Positions 56,776 through 64,000 of a stretch of DNA of 64,000 bases are shown here, piece by piece. The position numbers and the translations under genes are program-made. Source of the DNA: Lycium barbarum (Eukaryota > Streptophyta > Magnoliopsida > Solanales > Solanaceae); assembly GCF_019175385.1 (NCBI RefSeq), contig NC_083337.1, positions 49,266,938-49,330,937 on the forward strand, given 5' to 3'. Within the stretch, counting starts at the first letter, position 1; every line of letters starts with the position of its first letter. A model generated the notes under the pieces. That model was not told the origin of the DNA and did not search any database. It was given only the letters and a program-made list of their open reading frames with translations.

Positions 56776-57206
56776 TGTGTTCATACCCACAGGTAGACAG
56801 GGAGGTGAGCTCAATCCAGATTCTTAGTAGCTGTCAGCTGATTGCGAGCACTCCATTGTCCGTAGGTGCTCATGATTATTCTCTTGGTATATGTATATTT
56901 TGGGCATGGTGGAGTCTTGTTCCACCTATATGTATAGTAGTATGTCAGTAGAGGCTCGTAGATGCGCAGTGTGGGTAGATGGTCTCACGAGAGGCTTTTA
57001 TGTATATGTATGTATTATTTTGATGGCCGAGAGGCTTATGTATATAAAAGTACTTTTATTTTCTCAAATGAAAAGATTATCTTCTTATGTCCTAAGCATG
57101 AATTGATAAAAGAGCATTAAATGAGTAAGGTGAGTAGCAGAACGAGTGGTGCTCGGTGGCTAGCCCCGGGTACCCGTCACGGCCCCTAGCTGGGTCATGA
57201 CAGAAG

Positions 57207-57218
57207 TGGTATCAGAGC
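57207..57218 (+). promoter_or_regulatory. Element J primer binding site (Met type)
   Basis: TGGTATCAGAGC four bases after the 5' LTR. Confidence 0.93.
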
Positions 57219-57405
57219 AGTTCGTCCTAGGAAGTGTCTACGAGCCGTGTCTAGAAGAGTCTTGTTTATGGTGTGTTGCGCGCCACATCAATAAACAGGA
57301 GGCTACCGGGCATTTAGGAAAAATGACCATTCTTCTTCTATGAGATCGTGCGATAGAGCCATGTGTAAGATTTTATCCTCCCTAATAGTGCGTTATGATT
57401 TCAGA

Positions 57406-58555
57406 ATGCTGCCAAAGGGAAAAGCTACAGCCGCCCAGAAGGGTAAGACTACAACAAAGAGGCAGGAATAAAGAGAGCCTCCGATGAATGTAAAGGAGGG
57501 CGAATCACAAAATGAGGCCTCGCTTGATGTGGGAGAGCAAGGAGGAGCTCCAGCTCCGATCCCTGTGCCGGCTGCTTCGGGTCAACAAATGACCGAGGCC
57601 ATTCAGCTATTGACACAATTGGTTGCCGCACAGGCACAACGGCAGAACGTGGGTTCAAGCGATCGGGCAGCGAGTACAAAGGCCCGTGATTTTATGAGTT
57701 TAAATCCTCCAGAATTCTTCGGGTCAAAGCCGGATGAAGATCCGCAAAGATTCATAGATGAGATGTTAAGGACATTGAAGATTGTTCATGCCTCTGCGAC
57801 CGAATCCGTGGAGTTGGCTTCTTATAGACTCTGCGATGTGGCGGTATTATGGTACAACAATTGGATAGCGTCGAGGACAGAAAATGCACCTCCTCCCGTT
57901 TGGCAAGAGTTTGTTGACGCTTTTATTCACCATTATTTGCCACCCAAGGTCCACCGAGCTAGAGCGGACAGGTTCTTGAATCTAAAGCAAGAAAGCATGA
58001 GTGCTCGAGAGTATAGCCTGCAATTTAATTCTCTGGCCAGGTATGCCCCGACTATGGTGGCCGACATGGGCGATCATGTACATAGGTTTGTGAGCGGGTT
58101 GGGGCCGCACTTGTTCAAAGATTGTTTGACAGCTTCATTGCAAGATGGGATGGACATTTCCCGCATACAGGCCCATGCTCAGAATCTTGAGGAATGACAA
58201 CAGCCGCCGAGGAGTGATCGTGATATTAACCGAAGGCAAGGTAAGAGGGCTAGGTCTATGGGAGCAAGCAGCGAGTATGGAGGGGGGTCAAGACAGATGT
58301 ATTCTAAGCACTCGGGACAGTCAGTGACTAGTGCGCCTCCTAGATTTTCAGACAGAGGGTTTGATCGTTCTTCCCGATCAGGACAGGGCCAGAGTTCAAA
58401 GGCCTCGGATTCTCAGTTTAGGGGAGATTTTAGTCAGAGGAGACCTCCGATACTGCGGTGCAGCCAGTGCGGTAGATTACATTCCGGACGATGTTATTGG
58501 GGTACGGATGCTTGCTATGCTTGTGGTCAGAATAGTACATGATGAGGGATTGCCC
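57406..58555 (+). pseudogene. gag: Element J gag
   Basis: The start is MLPKGKATAAQKGK (57,406), chosen because C and F begin alike. TAA at 57,469 stops it after 21 codons; the frame reopens at once. The capsid is complete: PPEFFGSKPDEDPQRF, ESVELASYRLCDVAVLWYNNW, YLPPKVHRARADRFLNL, SAREYSLQFNSLARYAP and MDISRIQAHAQNLEE. TGA at 58,195 follows where the family has Arg. The nucleocapsid has a CSQC motif and the knuckle start CYACGQ, then loses one base near 58,530, also destroying the Gly-His of the knuckle, before MMRDCP. Confidence 0.92.
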
Positions 58556-61500
58556 GTCGGTGAGAGATAGGGTTGGGGCTCAACCCACAGGTTCAGCAGC
58601 GGGATCTTCTTCAGTACACCCTACAGCACAGACTCCTCAGACATCGGCAGGTAGAGGCAGAGGCATAGGGGGAGCATCTACTTCAGGTGCTGTTCAGCCC
58701 CGTGTATATGCTTTAGCTGGGCGACAGGATCTTGAGTCCTCCCCGGATGTTGTCACAGGTACATTAACTATATTTTCCCGTGATGTGTATGCTTTGATCG
58801 ATCCGGGTTCTACTTTCTCGTATGTTACTCCATATGTTGCTGATTGTATTGGGGTGAAACCCGAGCCAATTAAACCTTTCGAGGTATGCACTCCGGTTGG
58901 TGATTCCGTGATAGCGAGGAAAGTGTATAAGAATAGTGTCGTTGTGATATGTAATCGCCAGACCAAAGCCGATTTGATTGAGCTTGACATGGTAGATTTT
59001 GATGTAATCATGGGCATGGATTGGCTGGCTTCGTGCTACGCCAATGTTGATTGTCGGACGAAAGTGGTTCGATTTCAATTTCCGGGAGAGCCCATACTTG
59101 AATGGAAGGGGAATACGGCATCCCCAAAGGGTAGGTTTATTTCCTACCTCAAGGCAAAGAAGATGATAGCCAAGGTCTATATTTATCATTTAGTTCGAGT
59201 TCATGATACAGAAGCAGAACCGCCAGCTTTCCAATCTGTTCCGGTGGTGAATGAATTCCCAGACGTATTTCCAGATGAACTTTCAGGTCTTCCTCAAGAA
59301 AGGGAAATTGATTTCGCTATCGATGTATTACCGGACACCGAGCTAATTTCTATTCCTCCGTACCGAATGGCTCCGGCAGAATTGAAAGAACTAAAAGCAC
59401 AGTTGAAAGATTTGCTTGAAAAAGGATTTATAAGGCCCAGCTCATCGCCGTGGGGAGCACCAGTCTTGTTCATGAGAAAGAAGGACGGATCCTTACGAAT
59501 GTGTATCGACTACAGGCAATTCAACAAAGTGACGATAAAGAACAAATATCCTCTTCCAAGGATTGATGATTTATTCGATCAGCTGCAAGGTGCTAAGTGG
59601 TTTTCTAAAATAGATTTGAGGTCGGGTTATCATCAAGTGAGAGTTAGAGAAGCAGATATTCCCAAAACAGCTTTCCGAACGAGATATGGCCACTATGAAT
59701 TCCGAGTAATGCCATTCGGGTTGACTAATGCTCCGGCTATATTTATGAATTTAATAAACAACATATTCAGGCCTCTCTTGGATCTATTTGTGATAGTATT
59801 TATCGATGATATTCTGGTGTATTCTCGCACAGAGTCAGAACATGCAGATCATCTGAGGATTGTACTTAGCATTCTTTGAGCCCGAGAATTGTATGCAAAA
59901 TTTTCAAAGTGTGAGTTCTGGTTGAACTCTGTAACATTCTTGGGCCATATTATTTCAGATGATGGTATCCGAGTCGACGCTCAGAAAATTGAAGCGGTGA
60001 AGACTTGGCCAAGGCCTACGACGCCCACAGAAGTTCGTAGTTTCCTGGGTTTGGCAGGATATTATAGAAGGTTCGTAGAGGGCTTTTCATCTATTTCATC
60101 CCCATTGACGAAGCTAACTCAGAAGTCCGCTAACTTTCAATGGAACGATGCATGCGAGCGTAGTTTCTAAGAGCTGAAAGACATGTTGACCTCAGCTCCA
60201 ATCTTAACACTCCCAGAAGGGTCAGATGGCTACGTGGTATACTGTGATGCTTCCGGTGTTGGACTAGGATGCGTATTGATGCAGCACGGGAAAGTTATTG
60301 CATATGCTTCGAGGCAATTGCGGAAACATGAGAAGAATTACCCCACTCATGATCTTGAATTGGCTGCGGTCATCCATGCGTTGAAGATATGGAGACATTA
60401 CTTATATGGTGTGCATGTGGACATCTATACAGATCACAAGAACCTCCAATATATTTTTAAACAGAAGGAGCGGAATTTACGGCAGAGGCAGTGGTTAGAA
60501 TTATTAAAATATTATGACGTGAATATTTTGTACCACCCCGGTAAAACAAATGTAGTAGTTGATGCACTTAGCCGCCGATCCATAGGCAGCCTATGTGAAG
60601 TTCCACCGGAAAAGAAAGAAGTGATTCATGAGCTCCACCAATTAGCTAATCTTGGAGTACGTGTGATTGATTCAGATAGTGCAGGAATTGGCATTTATGA
60701 TCCCACAGTTTCATCTCTGAACATAGAAGTGAAAGAGCGTCAGTATGAAGATCCTCAATTGTGTCATTATAGAGACACATCTCCTGGGAAAGAAAAGTCT
60801 CCGTTTGAAGTTTCTATGAATGGAATTCTTAGGTACAGAGGCAGGTTGTCTGTGCCGAATGTGGCGGATTTGCGCCGACAAATTTTAGAAGAAGCACATT
60901 GCTCTCGATATTCTATTCACCCAGGTGCAACCAAAATGTATCGTGATCTCAAGACAATGTATTGGTGGGATGGCATGAAGAGAGACATAGCCGAGTTTGT
61001 GGCACAATACCCAAATTGCCAACAGGTAAAAGCTGAACATCAGAAGCCAGGGGGCTTGTTACAGGCAATAGAAATCCCTACCTGGAAATGGGAAGTGATC
61101 AACATGGATTTCGTCGTGGGATTACCTCGTTCCCGAGGCAAGTATGATTCCATATGGGTGATTGTGGACAGACTCACAAAAGCAGCTCATTTTCTTCCAG
61201 TCAGAACAACATACTCAGCGGAAGACTATGCAAGGTTGTATCGCAAGGAAATTGTGCGACTCCATGGTATTCCACTATCCATTATCACAGATAGGGGAGC
61301 ACAGTTTACAGCCAAGTTCTGGAAGTCCTTTCAAGAAGGTCTAGGTACCCAGGTAAAGCTTAGCACGGCATTCGATCCGCAAACTGATGGGCAGGCCGAG
61401 CGCACTATTCAGACCTTGGAGGATATGCTACGAGCGTGCATGTTGGATTTTGGCGGTAGTTGGGATGAGCATTTACCCCTTATTGAATTTTCCTACAACA

Positions 61501-62178
61501 ACAGCTATCATTCTGGTATTCAAATGGCTTCGTATGAAGCATTATATGGAAGAAAGTGTAGATCTCCAATTGGATGGTTTGAAACCAGAGAATCACAATT
61601 GATAGGCCCCGACTTGATTCAACAAGCGGTCGAAAAAGTCAAAATCATTCGAGACCGACTGTTAACAGCCCAAAGTCGCCAAAAGTCTTATGCGGACAAT
61701 CGCCGACGAAACTTGGAATTTCAGGTTGATGATTGGGTATTTTTAAAAGTGTCGCCCATGAAAGGGGTGATGAGATTTGGTAAGAAAGGGAAGTTGAGTC
61801 CCCGATACATTGGACCCTATAGAATTATCCGCAAGGTGGGTCAGGTGGCCTATGTTGGACTTGCCTTCAGAGCTTGAATCGGTTCATCCAGTCTTTCATG
61901 TCTCAATGCTCCGTAAATGTGTTGGAGATCCTATGAGGATTGTTCCAATTGATGACGTGAAAATAACGGAAAAGCTAACATATGAAGAAGTACCCATTGT
62001 CATCCTAGATAGGCAAGTGCGCAAGCTTCGAAATAAAGAAGTAGCATCAGTCAAAGTATTGTGGCGAAACAACAATCGGGAAGAAATGACTTGGGAAGCA
62101 GAAGAGAGCATGAAATCCAAGTACCCACACTTGTTCCAACCCCCGGGAGAGATCCAAGATGAAATGTCGACGATATAA
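58556..62178 (+). pseudogene. pol: Element J pol
   Basis: Protease [11 protein letters not shown] (about 58,794) and [10 protein letters not shown] are intact. RT runs from SIPPYRMAP (about 59,350) with [10 protein letters not shown] (about 59,797). RNase H has [10 protein letters not shown] (about 60,240). The integrase zinc region reads CSRYSIHPG...YPNC, so one zinc Cys is Tyr; the core has NMDFVVGLP, TDRGAQF and [10 protein letters not shown], with FDPQ for the usual FHPQ. The tail ends VASVKVLWRNNNREEMTWEAEESM and stops at 62,178. Lesions: TGA at 59,877 (Arg codon), TAA at 60,168 (Gln codon) and a two-base loss near 61,850. The 1.7-kb stretch 60,183-61,877 is open. Confidence 0.93.
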
Positions 62179-62342
62179 GGTATGTACGCTTTATTTTTAT
62201 GCTTTTGGTCATGTATGGCCATGGATATGTTGATATTGTGATGTAGCCCTGTGAGGCGATGATATTGTGGGTTGTTATGATAGGCTGGTAGTGTCAAATT
62301 ACAGGGGAAACTCTGGCGAAATTTTCGTAGAATTCCGTGCTT

Positions 62343-62381
62343 AACATTCGAGGACGAATGTTCCAAAAAGGGGGGGAAGAA
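62343..62381 (+). promoter_or_regulatory. Element J polypurine tract with hairpin
   Basis: AACATTCG-AGGA-CGAATGTT (62,343-62,362), then AAAAAGGGGGGGAAGAA to the LTR start. Confidence 0.9.
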
Positions 62382-64000
62382 TGTTACACCTCGGAAAAGT
62401 CCCCGTACATGTACAATGAGTAGACCAATGAAGGGCATGAGTGTGCGATGTTTTACTAAGTAGGGAATGACGATTCATGAATTTTTGGAAATAAGAAAGT
62501 AGTAGAATTTCAATTCAGCCAGTGGTCGTAAAACAGAATACAGCCCGTAAAGTGATTTAAGGACCGTATACTGCCATCGTCCTCCAACGTTCCAAAAATT
62601 TCAACTTTCTGTCCAAAGTTTAAATGGTAAAATACGACCCAGTTTACGAACCGTAAACTGAAATACGGCCCGTAAACTGTGGCCGTAAACCATCATGACC
62701 TTCAGCAAACCTTTCTATTTTTTATATGCTTAAATACGACTACGTTATACGGCCCGTAAACTAGTATACGATCCATAAACTGTGGTTTACGACCACTGTA
62801 CACCCTGCCGACTGTTCATTAAAAAACAAATTTTGTGATTATTATAAGTGACTTTCTCATTCATTTTCATTCATATTTCATCTATAACCTTCAAGAACCC
62901 TCTAGAACTTATCCAAACATTTCATCCACAAAATTTAAGAGAATCAAAGGGAGATCAAGATCAACAACACCAAATCCATGAAACAAAGTGTTTGAAACTC
63001 AAGCAAAGTTCATCCAAACCAAGAAATTCCAAGGAAGGAAAAATAGGGTTTTGAGGAAGGAGGAAGAACTTCACTCTAGGCTTGTTCCACCACCATCTAA
63101 GGTAAATTTTATGACTGTAGCATGTTGTTTAAGGTATTGGAAAGCTAAGATGCTTGAATTGTAGAAAGACATGGAAAATGGGTCCTAAATGGGAGAATAG
63201 TGTCATAATTGAATAGTTGTTGAATGGAACCATAAACGTTGATGTGCCATGATTATGAATATGTTGTAAATGATGTTTAGACCAGGAAATAAGCATTATA
63301 TATGAGAAAACACGATAACGAACTACAACCATAAATGTGGAGAAAATAGAGAAAAATGGTGGATTTTGCTCGAAGTATATGAATGACGATTGTTGATACG
63401 ATATTGTGAAGTGTTGTTGTAAATGTTTGGGAGTTGATATAGGCTATGACAAAAGTAGTATAAATACAGGAAATGCTGCCCAATTTTCTCTAGAAATAGT
63501 GACGCATTCCCGTAGTCGATTAACTAACGTCAATACGAATTCTTTCGTGAAGGTAGCGATGTGACATTAAAGGAGGGAAAGTGAACGATAGCTTAGCTAA
63601 ACGACAAAGGTATGTGAGGCTAATCCTTTTCTTTCTATGGCATGAATCCCATGATATGATTCTTCTTCCTTTCCATGATTCTCCTATAACCCGGAAAGCC
63701 AAGAGCCTAAGATCATGAATAGCTATATGAGTCAAGAGATATTATATGATGTTTTTATAAAGTAAATGATGTTGTTCCTTGTATACACTCACCTTATATA
63801 CTAATCCCTTCAAGGTGAGGCAGAATGTTCATATATGTTCATAATGAAATCGAGGTTCACGCCCTTACGTCACCTCGATAGAATGCAGTTGTTCTAGAGT
63901 CTTTACGCATGTACGATGACAAGTATATTTTGATAAGCATAATTATTATAAGTATTTTATGATGAGCATGTCACGATTGCATCACACCGGGCCTAGTTGG
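62382..64000 (+). repeat. Element J 3' LTR (first 1619 bp, runs off the window)
   Basis: It starts TGTTACACCTCGG. It carries the palindrome array missing from the 5' LTR (62,525-62,800, TTTACGG/CCGTAAA and ATACGGCCCGTAAAC units) and the TATA block at 63,459. Alignment with the 5' LTR predicts about 790 bp more outside the window, for a full length near 2.4 kb, as in the solo LTR at 7619-10,029. Confidence 0.93.

Larger units (their letters stand above)
55766..57202 (+). repeat. Element J 5' LTR, internally deleted (1437 bp)
   Basis: Its first 73 bp match 62,382-62,454, then it jumps to sequence equal to 63,436 onward, so about 981 bp are missing. The junction carries ten extra bases (AAATACAGGA, 55,839-55,848) that also occur at 55,874-55,883. 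The palindrome array fell in the deletion, but the TATA box survives. The double hairpin is at 56,735-56,775. It ends GGGTCATGACA. Confidence 0.92.
55766..64000 (+). mobile_element. Element J: near-complete Tekay/Del-type chromovirus, 3' end outside window
   Basis: 5' LTR with a large internal deletion, Met-type primer site, gag, pol with all domains, hairpin and polypurine tract, and 1619 bp of the 3' LTR. CAAAA (55,761-55,765) is the probable target duplication; its partner lies outside. Six coding lesions were found: TAA at 57,469, TGA at 58,195, one-base loss near 58,530, TGA at 59,877, TAA at 60,168 and a two-base loss near 61,850. It is the best-preserved pol in the window and the likely relative of the source of enzymes for C. 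Confidence 0.93.

Overview
This window is plant nuclear DNA, most likely from Solanaceae. It is almost entirely a nest of Ty3/gypsy LTR retrotransposons. The evidence for a plant is chromovirus polyproteins with a C-terminal chromodomain-like tail, an initiator-Met-type primer binding site (TGGTATCAGAGC), 2.4-3.1 kb LTRs ending GGGTCGTGACA, an LRR receptor-kinase exon, and an organellar tRNA-Met relic. I saw no intact host gene. The Solanaceae assignment rests on family resemblance of the LTRs and is not proven.

Left block (1-32,200). Element D is an antisense Tat-lineage Ty3/gypsy element occupying 25,167-32,200 plus sequence beyond the left edge. It was invaded by element B, a sense Tekay/Del-type chromovirus whose right end is 25,166. 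B was in turn hit three times: by element A (1-7,410, left end outside the window), by a solo LTR (7,619-10,029, target duplication GATTG) and by non-autonomous element C (10,381-19,773, duplication GGATG). Solo LTR E (25,773-28,431, duplication GCGAA) sits inside D.

Middle (32,201-35,742). Here lie the truncated last exon of an LRR receptor-like kinase and about 2.6 kb of gene-free sequence with a 34-bp tandem repeat.

Right block (34.8-64 kb). Element F (35,743-45,237, antisense, duplication ATCAT) is a very recent insertion. It keeps gag but has no pol; in place of pol it carries a 41-bp tandem array and a 5S-rRNA-like segment. F lies in a decayed antisense element G, whose LTR (46,826-47,850) abuts the gag of decayed sense element H (to 54,413). 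LTR fragment I (55,164-55,765) is split by element J (55,766 to beyond 64,000), the most complete autonomous-type copy here.

The most notable signals cut across elements. (1) A double hairpin in the LTR has a second stem that changes in a compensatory way between families (CGTCC/GGACG versus CCCCC/GGGGG). (2) A perfect 8-bp stem, AACATTCG/CGAATGTT, precedes the polypurine tract. (3) Arrays of TTTACGGNCCGTAAA-like palindromes lie near the start of several LTR families. A and F appear to be an autonomous/non-autonomous pair, and J and C a looser one.
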